64,000 nucleotides of DNA, taken from positions 1,240,001 through 1,304,000 of the forward strand of contig NZ_JBHUGF010000010.1 in assembly GCF_042681745.1 (NCBI RefSeq), given 5' to 3'. The position numbers and the translations under genes were made by a program. This stretch comes from Saccharibacillus nicotianae (GTDB lineage: Bacteria > Bacillota > Bacilli > Paenibacillales > Paenibacillaceae). Below are positions 8,283 through 16,666 of this stretch, one piece after another (position 1 is the first letter of the stretch; the number at the start of each line of letters is the position of its first letter). The notes beneath the pieces were generated by a model. The model saw only the letters and a list, made by a program, of their open reading frames with translations, made no database searches and was not told where the DNA came from.

Positions 8283-8307
8283 AAAATTTCAACATATGAA
8301 AAATTCA
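8283..8307 (+). repeat. 25-bp direct repeat, copy 2, in a 333-bp gap
   Basis: This is the second copy of the element that ends the 6702-7436 gene. The bases just before it (CTATTA, then A/T-rich) also resemble the coding sequence before copy 1, so it looks like the decayed 3' end of a duplicated gene. Nothing else is recognisable in 8204-8493 apart from AT-rich sequence and the ribosome binding site (AAAAGGGG) of the next gene. Confidence 0.8.
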
Positions 8308-8493
8308 TAATAATAAAATCAAAATCATGAAAAAAGAAATTATAAAAATATCAAACCGTTTGTCAAACAAAATATAGCACGTATATTTAAAATTCGATTA
8401 CAAATTATGAACTCATATGCCGATATAAAGAAGGGCTTACATTAGATATAAGCTTTATACAGCACCTACAATACATATAAAAGGGGTTATCAC

Positions 8494-10488
8494 ATGATTG
8501 AGCAAAAGATATCACTGAGCAAATTAGTAATATCATCCACGTTAGTAGTAGCACTATCTTTAGGAAGTAGTGCATCGCTTTTTTCACCTGTATTAACAGT
8601 ATCAGCAGCAGACACCAATCATTCTAATCTTCAGATCGTAAGCGTTATCGATAAAGATCATTATTTGTTATCTGATGGTTCAATGTGGTCGATGTCTATG
8701 AAAGGCCCTTGGCATTCTGAATATCAATTTCAGGGGATTACCGCAGGGATGAATAATGAATATTATGGTTGGACGACGAGCGGACAAGCAATGAAATGGG
8801 ACGATATCACTCAAGAAATTGAAGTGATTGCAGGAATGAACAATGTAGCTCAAATCTCAGGGAACGGAATTGTATTACATAAAGATGGTAAAGTGAACAT
8901 GATTGGATCAGGCAAGCCAGATACTTTACCAAACAGTGTAAAATTACTTGATGCTTTTAATGATTCGTATGCCACACTCAAGCAATCAGGAGATATTTTA
9001 TATTACAAAGATGATAAAAGTGGTCTGGGACGTAAAATCGGATCTTATCCTGATGCTGTATCGATAAAACAAGATGAAATTGCAATAGCTGTTTTACGTA
9101 GTGATGGTAGCGTGACTTTGCTTGATTTGTTGTCTGGTGATGCTCCTCAAGTTATTGCGAATGATGCAGTATCTATAGAATGGCAAGGATCTACACGTTC
9201 ATTGTTGGTAGTGAAAAAAGATGGATCTGTATGGTCATATAGTCGTTCTAATGGATTTGCACCGCAACAGGTAAGTGAACTTACAAATATTGCACAAGTC
9301 GTCTATTCGCCTAAAGGAATTTATGCGCAAACTAAAAATGGAGATTGGGTAGAAGATACCAACAAAACAGTAACTCCACTTCAAGCACCATATATTAGCG
9401 ATTTGAAGTTGGTGTTATCCAAAACCAATGCTTCGGTAGGCGATAAAATAAATGCGCAGATTCAAGAAGTCTATTCTAATGGTTCTATCAATATTCGTCC
9501 GGCGAGTGCAAATGAATTAAGTGTAGCTCCGTCTCCAATTGCGGAAGTGCTAAGTGATGGTACGATCAAGGTGAAAGCTATTGGCAATGCTACGATTACT
9601 TTAACAACAGACACATTAACAGCTCAATCTCCATTGAATGGAACAACAGAAGAAGCTTTAACAGGTGCAGTCATGATTAATGGTTCAGTCTATCTCCCTT
9701 TACAGACTGTATTCAAAGCGATAGGTGGTACGATTCTAGTCAATGGCAATCAATTTAAAGTCAATTGGGGAACCAATACTATTGTATTAAATAAAAATAG
9801 TGCAGTAGCTCAAATCAATAATCAAGCAGTCCAGATGAAAGGTAAAGTTCAAACTTCTGGAAGTCAGACTGTATTCCCGGCTACCTTGTTGGCAAGTATT
9901 TCCAAAGATTCTAAAGTCAATTGGGATACTAAATATCAACAAGCTCTTTTACAAGTGAACGGCTCAACTATTACTATTCAATCTGACAAAACATTAAAGT
10001 TAATCAAGCAAGAAGAGATTGGTAATTTAACAAGACTACTTGGTAAATCGTATTGGGTAAATTATTATCTTAAAGCCGGTGAACGATTTAGCAAAGTTAC
10101 AATCAAAGATATTAATGCAGAGAAAGATGCTTATAACAAAACACGCTTCGTCATCCAATTTGTCGATCGTAAAGGTAAAAAGTACTTATCTGAACGATTA
10201 ACAGGTGAAGAAATTACTAGCTTATTATCTGATACAGAGCAATTTTTCAATTACGATATTCGCAGTAAATATAACTGGTCACAAGCAACATGGAATCGAA
10301 TTATTAATGCAGAAGTGGTAGAGGGAATGACGAGCAGACAAGTATTATTATCATGGGGCAATCCTGACAAAAAGACTGTCACCAAAGATAATGGACATAC
10401 GATAGAAATATGGTCTTATATCGGTGAAAATTATCTGAATATGCTTGGTATCGGTGATGGTGTTGTGTATGAAATATTTAGTATTTAG
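8494..10488 (+). CDS. Secreted protein: beta-propeller-like region, copper-amine-oxidase-like stalk domain, SmpA/OmlA-like end
   Basis: A signal peptide spans about residues 1-39, with cleavage after VSA. Residues 45-310 contain repeated units with DG...W or Y patterns (LLSDGSMWSM, VLHKDGKVNM, VLRSDGSVTL, VKKDGSVWSY), as in RCC1-like beta-propellers. Residues 388-490 (VMINGSVYLPLQTVFKAIGG) match the copper amine oxidase N-terminal domain common in Paenibacillus surface proteins; this domain has no catalytic role. The last 60 residues (EGMTSRQVLLSWGNPDKKT) resemble the SmpA/OmlA fold. It should act outside the membrane, possibly in envelope assembly or binding. AAAAGGGG precedes the ATG. Confidence 0.75.
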   Translation: MIEQKISLSKLVISSTLVVALSLGSSASLFSPVLTVSAADTNHSNLQIVSVIDKDHYLLSDGSMWSMSMKGPWHSEYQFQGITAGMNNEYYGWTTSGQAMKWDDITQEIEVIAGMNNVAQISGNGIVLHKDGKVNMIGSGKPDTLPNSVKLLDAFNDSYATLKQSGDILYYKDDKSGLGRKIGSYPDAVSIKQDEIAIAVLRSDGSVTLLDLLSGDAPQVIANDAVSIEWQGSTRSLLVVKKDGSVWSYSRSNGFAPQQVSELTNIAQVVYSPKGIYAQTKNGDWVEDTNKTVTPLQAPYISDLKLVLSKTNASVGDKINAQIQEVYSNGSINIRPASANELSVAPSPIAEVLSDGTIKVKAIGNATITLTTDTLTAQSPLNGTTEEALTGAVMINGSVYLPLQTVFKAIGGTILVNGNQFKVNWGTNTIVLNKNSAVAQINNQAVQMKGKVQTSGSQTVFPATLLASISKDSKVNWDTKYQQALLQVNGSTITIQSDKTLKLIKQEEIGNLTRLLGKSYWVNYYLKAGERFSKVTIKDINAEKDAYNKTRFVIQFVDRKGKKYLSERLTGEEITSLLSDTEQFFNYDIRSKYNWSQATWNRIINAEVVEGMTSRQVLLSWGNPDKKTVTKDNGHTIEIWSYIGENYLNMLGIGDGVVYEIFSI

Positions 10489-10513
10489 GTGAAAAAGGAT
10501 ATCGTTTCTATAA

Positions 10514-10561
10514 AAAAAGAAGCCAATACAGGGGATTTATTGCTGTGTTGGCTTCTTTTTT
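10514..10561. terminator. Bidirectional terminator
   Basis: Arms around AGAAGCCAATACA and TGTGTTGGCTTCT have A on the left and six T on the right. It separates the secreted protein gene from the convergent gene ending at 10563. Confidence 0.85.
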
Positions 10562-10562
10562 G

Positions 10563-11039
10563 CTATGTATTATGTGCTGAAGCTTCATACAAATCATTAA
10601 TCAGTTGTATAGAATAAGGAGACGTAATCTGATAGGTTAGTCCATTATACTTATCATTGCGCTCAAAATCGTAAATACTGATATAATTGTTACTATACAA
10701 AATAAGACCGTACCGCGCGCGACTATGTTGGGTATTTCCTACTTTAATACGAATATAATAAGAATAGGCACCCTGTAGATGGGGAAACTTTACTTTGACT
10801 AATTGCGTTGTAGATAAGTTATCCATAAGCTGATGAATCTGACTAGGGTCTTTGATTTTTATCTGCTTCTCACTTGATGATTTTGTAAGAGAGAGGGATA
10901 CAACAGGTTCGCTAGCTATAATCCGTTCAGTTACTAATTCTGCAAATGTATGATTACGATTAGCTAAATATACAATCAAAGGGATAACAACAAGCGCTGT
11001 TAATATTGATAAAAACAAATACTTTTCCCATTTCTTCAT
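10563..11039 (-). CDS. Small membrane-anchored protein of unknown function, 158 aa
   Basis: One N-terminal hydrophobic helix (residues 7-25) after MKKWEKY acts as a signal anchor. The rest, about 130 residues, would lie outside the membrane and shows alternating beta pattern (SLSLTKSSSEKQIKIKDPSQIHQLMDNL). The IKDPSQIHQLMDNL segment resembles the small extracellular domain found in several Bacillales hypothetical proteins. AAAGGAG precedes the ATG. It is divergent from the next four-gene unit, and its 5' end is only 53 bp from it. Confidence 0.75.
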   Translation of the reverse strand: MKKWEKYLFLSILTALVVIPLIVYLANRNHTFAELVTERIIASEPVVSLSLTKSSSEKQIKIKDPSQIHQLMDNLSTTQLVKVKFPHLQGAYSYYIRIKVGNTQHSRARYGLILYSNNYISIYDFERNDKYNGLTYQITSPYSIQLINDLYEASAHNT

Positions 11040-11092
11040 GTGTTGCTCCTTTCTTGTATAATAGTAATACCAGTTTTCTAGTCTACTATAAA

Positions 11093-11590
11093 ATGTATTA
11101 TTTTGTAAACGAAAGGAGATCGTTCTATATAAATAGATTACAAATCAAAATACAAGAAAGTCCATATATTAACCCGCCTCCTCCATGTATTTTAATTGAT
11201 GGATTAGAACTAGATATATGGTTAGATCGACTTTATCCTGACCAAAATTATCTTGGACTTATTCCTTTTATCTATGATTGGATCAGTACAGAAGCTGAAC
11301 AACAATTAGTCCTTCAACGATATCTAAAAAAGCAAGAAATAGTGATATTGCCAATATTGATGTGTCCAGATGACTGTGATCTCTGGTGTACGGTTGTTGT
11401 AGCAGAAGTAATCATACAAGAAAATGAAATTTGGTGGAATCGTATAGGTATAGACACAAGTGATATTTTATCCAGTTATCATAATCTTGGTCATTCAGTA
11501 GAATGGTTAGAACATATACCTCTACTTAAATTTGAAAAGCACAGTTATTATAATGAATTAGATCGTATTTATTTGGCTACCTCAACTTAA
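11093..11590 (+). CDS. Immunity-like protein of unknown function; start codon uncertain
   Basis: The conserved part runs from QIKIQESPYINPPPPCILID to the end. It holds a Cys-rich centre (MCPDDCDLWCTVVVAEV) and a WWNRIGID stretch that I recall from Bacillales proteins found in immunity-type gene runs. The ATG at 11093 has no ribosome binding site. A very good site, AAAGGAGA, lies at 11112-11119, and the only codon suitably placed after it is ATA at 11129. Translation may start at ATA, or the gene lost its ATG. The next gene follows directly. No toxin gene is adjacent. Confidence 0.65.
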   Translation: MYYFVNERRSFYINRLQIKIQESPYINPPPPCILIDGLELDIWLDRLYPDQNYLGLIPFIYDWISTEAEQQLVLQRYLKKQEIVILPILMCPDDCDLWCTVVVAEVIIQENEIWWNRIGIDTSDILSSYHNLGHSVEWLEHIPLLKFEKHSYYNELDRIYLATST

Positions 11591-11641
11591 ATGCAGAGAT
11601 TGAATATTAATTCATACTTGATCAGAAATCGGAGAACTCAA

Positions 11642-12130
11642 ATGTCATTAGAATATCTGCGCCTATTACAATGCAATCAAGCAAAGATACAACCTCTATT
11701 AAATAAATTATTAGAAAAATATCAAGTGGAACCTGTTGGTACAGGGTATATAGACTGTATTACACCATTGTCCTCTGTGAGTGACTTTATAGAAGAACTG
11801 ACTACACATACCATAGTTGTGTATGGTGTAACATGGTGGTATTATTGCGACACAGTCGATACCCTTCAAGAAAGCAAATGTTCTTATGGTATGGGTGGCC
11901 CTCAAAGTAAGTATAGAAATGGATGGTTTAGCGAAACGATGTTACCCTTTCATGAAATTAGAACGACAGAACTGGATAAGCTCTCTTCAACAAATCTGTC
12001 TGAATATAGTCAACATTTGAATACAGAAATAAAAAATTATATTTTGTATAAACTCAGACAAACTGCAAATGATGAACCCTGCCTTGTACCTGCTTTGTGG
12101 TTATATGTACCGGAAGATTGGCAAAGATAA
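11642..12130 (+). CDS. Unknown protein, 162 aa, in an immunity-like run
   Basis: GGAG at 11631-11634 stands 7 nt before the ATG at 11642, which is preferred over an upstream ATG at 11591 lacking a site. The protein has no signal or helix of membrane type. Its centre (VVYGVTWWYYC, then CSYGMGGPQS and GWFSE) is rich in W, Y and G. I recall similar sequences as hypothetical proteins in Paenibacillus but cannot name a family. It is the second gene of a four-gene unit that ends with a SMI1-type protein and another unknown. Confidence 0.65.
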   Translation: MSLEYLRLLQCNQAKIQPLLNKLLEKYQVEPVGTGYIDCITPLSSVSDFIEELTTHTIVVYGVTWWYYCDTVDTLQESKCSYGMGGPQSKYRNGWFSETMLPFHEIRTTELDKLSSTNLSEYSQHLNTEIKNYILYKLRQTANDEPCLVPALWLYVPEDWQR

Positions 12131-12155
12131 ATCACCTTACAGATAGGAGAATATG

Positions 12156-12683
12156 ATGGAGACTCAAGCACAAAAATTATGGGATCAGATTATTGCGAAA
12201 GGATCGGCTAGTGATCCTCAATTTGAAACTAAACTGCATGTACAGTCTGGTGCTACAGATCAGGATTTTGCTCATGTAGAAGATGCTCTTGGTGTACAGA
12301 TTCCTGAACAACTCAAAGCTTTTTATCGTATACATAATGGTCAGGAAGAACAGACAGAGACAACATGCTTTTTGCGAAATCTAACTTTATTACCTATTCA
12401 TGAAATCATCGAACAGTGGACTTTTTTACAAGAAGAGTTTGATCCTGACGATTGGGAAGTAGATGCACAGCAAGGAATCAAACCTTTCGCGTGGAGTTCC
12501 AAATGGATTCCGATTGCTGCTAATGGTGGAGGTGATTATCTGTGTATAGATACGGATCCGACGGAAGAAGGCACTGTAGGACAAGTCTTATATTTCTGGC
12601 ATGATTGGGAATATCGTTCTGTAGAAGCGTTTAGTCTTTTTGAATTTATAGAGATCGCTTTACAAGAGGAAGACACCGAGTAG
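12156..12683 (+). CDS. SMI1/KNR4 family protein
   Basis: The sequence has the SMI1/KNR4 pattern: an acidic helix then ALGVQIPEQLKAFYRIHNGQ (about residues 43-62), a middle LLPIHEIIEQW segment, and the core IPIAANGGGDYLCIDTDP followed by a W-rich strand and a final helix. In bacteria this superfamily supplies many immunity proteins against polymorphic or contact-dependent toxins, and also housekeeping regulators. Of the tandem ATG codons at 12153 and 12156, the second has better spacing (6 nt) from AGGAG. No partner toxin is encoded in the window. Confidence 0.9.
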   Translation: METQAQKLWDQIIAKGSASDPQFETKLHVQSGATDQDFAHVEDALGVQIPEQLKAFYRIHNGQEEQTETTCFLRNLTLLPIHEIIEQWTFLQEEFDPDDWEVDAQQGIKPFAWSSKWIPIAANGGGDYLCIDTDPTEEGTVGQVLYFWHDWEYRSVEAFSLFEFIEIALQEEDTE

Positions 12684-12775
12684 ACAAGCAGTTCGTAATA
12701 CTTTTGCCCTGTTACTCTATCGTTAGATCTGTCAGTATAAAGATAGAATTTTTGAGAAAGTAGAGGGACAATACG

Positions 12776-13555
12776 ATGGTAAATCATATGACGTCGATTG
12801 GATTTAACGTTTCAAATGAGCAAGACTTTGATGAAGTGATGCAACTCGCTTGTACAGAAGATAATCGGATTAAAGTACAAGATGGTTATTATTTTGCATT
12901 AAAAGATGTAAGTGGTAGTCAACTGTGGGCACAGGTAAATAAGAATAATGAATGTATCGGGATGAATCCCCATTTTAGCGGAAAATCAAATATGTATACT
13001 CTACTAAATGAATCTGTAGATCGTCCAGACAGTATTTTGGATGGAGCGCTACATGCGTGGGCAGAGCCAGAAGGAACAGTAGAACAGGCAGGTTTATTCC
13101 CTTTTGTATTTGATCTACCCAATAGTAATATGTATCCTCATATCGTTCTACCGCAACTGCTACATATACAATTGGCTGCTTTTACACATGAGCTGGACGT
13201 TTACAAAAATGAAGAGGAGTATTTTGCACAGCAAGAAGGAGAAATGAAGTTCGCTGCTCAATCATTTATTCCAACAGGTCTTTTTGGAGAAAGTGGAGCT
13301 TCACAAGCTACAGCGATGTTCACAGGCAACGTATTAGAGACGAAACGATTGCAAAATGCAACGACAGGTGAATTTTTTAACTGGTCATTGGTCGAAACGT
13401 TAGGTGGAACGATTGATATGGTAACAGATGAACAGCTTATCCTACAGCCGATAGAAGTGGGAAGTGTTGTAAAAGGTTCTTTCTGGTTAAGTGGTACTTT
13501 GAAAGGTACTCCTATCCTTGCCAAAAAATCATTAATTCAGCGATTATTCAAGTGA
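12776..13555 (+). CDS. Unknown protein, 259 aa, last gene of the immunity-like run
   Basis: No family is recognised. The protein is soluble, acidic and beta-rich, with a predicted two-part shape: residues 1-125 (NVSNEQDFDEVMQLAC, then GMNPHFSG) and 126-259 (ESGASQATAMFTGNVLETK, then GSVVKGSFWLSGTL). The second part resembles beta-barrel proteins that modulate surface or binding functions, but this is weak. AGAGGGA lies 8 nt before the ATG. The gene follows the SMI1 gene by 92 bp and ends in a terminator. Confidence 0.7.
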   Translation: MVNHMTSIGFNVSNEQDFDEVMQLACTEDNRIKVQDGYYFALKDVSGSQLWAQVNKNNECIGMNPHFSGKSNMYTLLNESVDRPDSILDGALHAWAEPEGTVEQAGLFPFVFDLPNSNMYPHIVLPQLLHIQLAAFTHELDVYKNEEEYFAQQEGEMKFAAQSFIPTGLFGESGASQATAMFTGNVLETKRLQNATTGEFFNWSLVETLGGTIDMVTDEQLILQPIEVGSVVKGSFWLSGTLKGTPILAKKSLIQRLFK

Positions 13556-13557
13556 TC

Positions 13558-13597
13558 AAAAGCCATGCAGAGGTAGTCATCTGTATGGCTTTTTTTT
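13558..13597 (+). terminator. Terminator of the four-gene unit
   Basis: Arms AAAAGCCATGCAGA and TCTGTATGGCTTTT with eight T follow directly after the last gene. Confidence 0.85.
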
Positions 13598-13669
13598 GAA
13601 ATGTAAGGTTTCGGGTAATAATAGATGAGAAGTTACACTGAACCGTAAAAAGTTGAGGAGGATCATAAT

Positions 13670-15433
13670 ATGAAAAAAGTCATGAACAAAGCAGAAGATA
13701 TGGTACTGGAAATGGCAAAAGGAATGGTGCTTGCACATCCTGAGCTTGAACTTATTTCTAAATATAAAGTCATTAAAAAGAAAGAATTGAATCCACAAAA
13801 GGTATCTTTGATCAGTGGTGGGGGTAGCGGTCATGAACCGGCTCATGCAGGATACATAGGAAAAGGTATGCTAGATGCGGCCGTATGTGGAGATATTTTT
13901 GCATCACCTTCTCAAATACAGGTCTATCAAGCTATCAAAGCAACTGCCAGTGAAAAAGGCACATTGATGATTATCAAAAATTATAGTGGCGATATGATGA
14001 ATTTCAAAAATGCGGCGTATCTCTGTGAAGAAGATGGAATTCAAGTTGATTATGTACGTGTGGAAGATGATATTGCTGTTGAAGATAGTCTGTATACGGT
14101 AGGGCGACGCGGAGTAGCAGGTACTGTCTTGGTACACAAAATTGCAGGTGCCGCGGCAGAAGAAGGACGTGATCTAGCAGGTGTCAAAGCTGCTGCACAA
14201 AAAGCGGCTGATAATGTACGTAGTCTCGGATTTGCTTTAACTTCTTGTACAGTTCCAGCCAAAGGAAGCCCTACATTTGAATTAGGTGACAATGAGATTG
14301 AATACGGAGTAGGGATTCATGGCGAACCTGGTATTAAGCGTGAGGAGATGGCATCAGCAGATACCCTTGCCAAACGTATGGTCGATGATCTTTTGCGAGA
14401 TATGAAAATAGAAGATGGACATACCGACGAGATTGCATTATTGATCAATGGATTTGGAGGAACTCCATTACAAGAGTTATATTTATTTAACCATGCGGTT
14501 ACACGTGAACTGTCTAATCGTCGTATACAGCTCAATCGTGAGTTTGTTGGTAATTATATGACCAGTATCGATATGGATGGTATTTCAGTAACAATTATGA
14601 AATTAGACGAAGAACTCAAAACATTATTGTCTCAAGAAAGTGATACACCTGCTTTTAAAGTCTCTGGAGCAGTAGCACCTGTGCATTATGAAGCAGCAGC
14701 AATAGAAGAAGTTCCAGATACGCCTGTATCTTTTAAAGTAGAAACAGATTCTAAGTATGCACAGATTCAAGGCGATACCTTAACACTGCATAATTTGATT
14801 TATATAATTGATAAAATGAGCGAAATTATTATCGATAATGAAGTTCCTTTCTGTGATCTTGATTCTCATGCAGGTGATGGTGACTTCGGAATGAGTATTG
14901 CCAAAGGGTTCCGCGAACTAAAACATGAATGGAGTAGGATTCTGGCAGAACCAGATCTTACGATTGGTAGCTTTCTAGATCATTCGTCTCTAGTGATTAT
15001 GGAATCTTGTGGTGGAGCATCCGGCCCGATCTGGGGTTCAGCTTTTCGGGCGGCAGGAAAAAGTGTAGGAGATAAAACAGAGATCACTGTAGCAGAATTT
15101 GCAGATATGATGCAAGCCGCAGTCAAAGGGATTCAAGCAACAGGCGAGCGATCATTCGGACGTGGCGCTGTGGTTGGAGACAAGACGTTAATTGATGCGC
15201 TTGTTCCTTGCGCAGATGCTTGGACAGAAAGTGCTCAATCAGGAAATGATTTGTTAACTGCTTTTACTAAAGGAGCAGAAGCCGCAGTACAAGGTGCAGA
15301 AACTACAAAAAATATTGTGGCTCGAATGGGACGCGCAGGTGCCGTAGGTGAACGAAGTATCGGTTATCCTGATGCCGGTGCACATGCACTGGGTGTTATT
15401 TTCACAGAAATCTCTCAAAGTCTACATTCATAA
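13670..15433 (+). CDS. dhaK: Dihydroxyacetone kinase, single-chain (DhaK-DhaL fusion)
   Basis: Residues 1-330 form a DhaK domain with GGGSGHEPAHAGY (His55), NYSGDMMNF (Asp109) and GIHGEPGIKR, where His217 would bind dihydroxyacetone covalently. Residues 370-587 form a DhaL domain with the DSHAGDGDFG metal/ATP motif and a SCGGASGPIWG loop. The fused form uses ATP directly, as in Citrobacter or yeast, rather than the phosphotransferase DhaM, and no dhaM is nearby. It makes dihydroxyacetone phosphate in the cytoplasm. The length of 587 residues is normal. GAGGAGGATC precedes the ATG. The gene appears monocistronic. Confidence 0.95.
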   Translation: MKKVMNKAEDMVLEMAKGMVLAHPELELISKYKVIKKKELNPQKVSLISGGGSGHEPAHAGYIGKGMLDAAVCGDIFASPSQIQVYQAIKATASEKGTLMIIKNYSGDMMNFKNAAYLCEEDGIQVDYVRVEDDIAVEDSLYTVGRRGVAGTVLVHKIAGAAAEEGRDLAGVKAAAQKAADNVRSLGFALTSCTVPAKGSPTFELGDNEIEYGVGIHGEPGIKREEMASADTLAKRMVDDLLRDMKIEDGHTDEIALLINGFGGTPLQELYLFNHAVTRELSNRRIQLNREFVGNYMTSIDMDGISVTIMKLDEELKTLLSQESDTPAFKVSGAVAPVHYEAAAIEEVPDTPVSFKVETDSKYAQIQGDTLTLHNLIYIIDKMSEIIIDNEVPFCDLDSHAGDGDFGMSIAKGFRELKHEWSRILAEPDLTIGSFLDHSSLVIMESCGGASGPIWGSAFRAAGKSVGDKTEITVAEFADMMQAAVKGIQATGERSFGRGAVVGDKTLIDALVPCADAWTESAQSGNDLLTAFTKGAEAAVQGAETTKNIVARMGRAGAVGERSIGYPDAGAHALGVIFTEISQSLHS

Positions 15434-15548
15434 GGTGGTATACCAATAAAATGTTGCTTTGAAGATAAGTGATTGATGAATTTAACATATGTGATCAAGC
15501 TTCAACAGATACAATATTTATCAGTAAAATAACAAAATAATATATAAA

Positions 15549-15585
15549 AGAAATAGTCTGCGATAAATGCAGGCTATTTCTTTTT
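15549..15585 (+). terminator. Terminator after the dihydroxyacetone kinase gene
   Basis: Arms AGAAATAGTCTGC and GCAGGCTATTTCT are followed by T. The rest of 15434-15728 shows no gene. Confidence 0.85.
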
Positions 15586-15728
15586 GACTTCTACATCACC
15601 ACGACTCGAATAAGAGCGCAATAAATTGAAAGTTTTATATCCTGTCTTACTTTATAGTAAAGACATCGCTGAGCATCCATATTATTTTTTGAATTATCCA
15701 TTTTAAAATCAAACAAAGGAAGTGACTT

Positions 15729-16358
15729 ATGCATAAAGTCGTACACCCCAAAGTATTTTACTTTGGCACACCTGTTGTATTAATCAGTACTATTAATCCA
15801 GATGGCTCTAACAATCTAGCTCCTATGTCTTCTGCCTGGTGGGTCAATCAATCGTGTATGTTAGGCATGAGCTATCAATCACAGACGGTTGAAAATCTAA
15901 TCAGAGAAAAAAGCTGTGTATTAAACCTTCCTTCTGCGGAGTTAGTACATCATGTTGATCGATTGGCTCTGTATACAGGAAAAAAAGATGTACCTGTATA
16001 TAAAGCGAATATAGGTTATACGTATGAACCTGATAAATTTCAATTGGCAGGTCTAACTGCTATTCCCGCAGATCTTGTCAGAGCACCGCTGGTACAAGAA
16101 TGTCCTATTCAATTGGAAGCTACTGTAGAACAGATTACTCCTTTTAGTGAAACAGGTACGATTGCAGCTATTGAGTTACGTATGATACGAGTACATGTCG
16201 AAGAACATATTTTACTGCATCCTGATCAAGATTATATTGATCCTGAAAAATGGCATCCATTGATTATGAATTACTGTGAGTTTTTTGGATTAGGTGCAAA
16301 GTTACAACCTTCACGTCTAGCTGAACCTTTTATGGCTCAGTATCACGAGAAAAATTAA
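15729..16358 (+). CDS. Flavin reductase-like FMN-binding split-barrel protein
   Basis: The 209-residue protein has the flavin reductase domain order: TPVVLISTINPDGSNNLAPMS (residues 14-34), SYQSQTVENL, and the helix with SCVLNLPSAELV. The protein should bind FMN in the cytoplasm and reduce a flavin or a small substrate. The exact substrate is unknown. The C-terminal 60 residues hold H-rich loops (HVEEHILLHPDQDY) seen in the longer members. CAAAGGAAG precedes the ATG. It is convergent with the amylase gene and has no operon partner. Confidence 0.9.
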   Translation: MHKVVHPKVFYFGTPVVLISTINPDGSNNLAPMSSAWWVNQSCMLGMSYQSQTVENLIREKSCVLNLPSAELVHHVDRLALYTGKKDVPVYKANIGYTYEPDKFQLAGLTAIPADLVRAPLVQECPIQLEATVEQITPFSETGTIAAIELRMIRVHVEEHILLHPDQDYIDPEKWHPLIMNYCEFFGLGAKLQPSRLAEPFMAQYHEKN

Positions 16359-16457
16359 ATCAATGATATAGAACGAGCTACTAACAGAACAGAAGTAAAT
16401 ATGCTCTGTAGATATATAATTATATAGATATAACGATAGGCAAATATGTATAACCAC

Positions 16458-16497
16458 AAGCGATCTCACTACATAAAGAAAAGTAGAAGATCGCTTT
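16458..16497. terminator. Hairpin between convergent genes (weak terminator)
   Basis: Arms AAGCGATCT and AGATCGCTT lie 21 nt apart in the 308-bp gap between the flavin reductase and amylase genes. The T tail is short. Nothing else is recognised in 16359-16666. Confidence 0.5.
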
Positions 16498-16666
16498 ATG
16501 ATTATAAAGCTAGAGAATTTCTAACGTTAGAGTGCTAGATGACTATAGAGCTAACAGTTAAATTCTGTGAGCATATTTTACTTAAAAACCACGAATATTT
16601 TAATCCATTAAAGATTTAATCTAGTAAAGAATTTCCTTAGAAGAAGTTGGTAAATAAAGTTTATCT

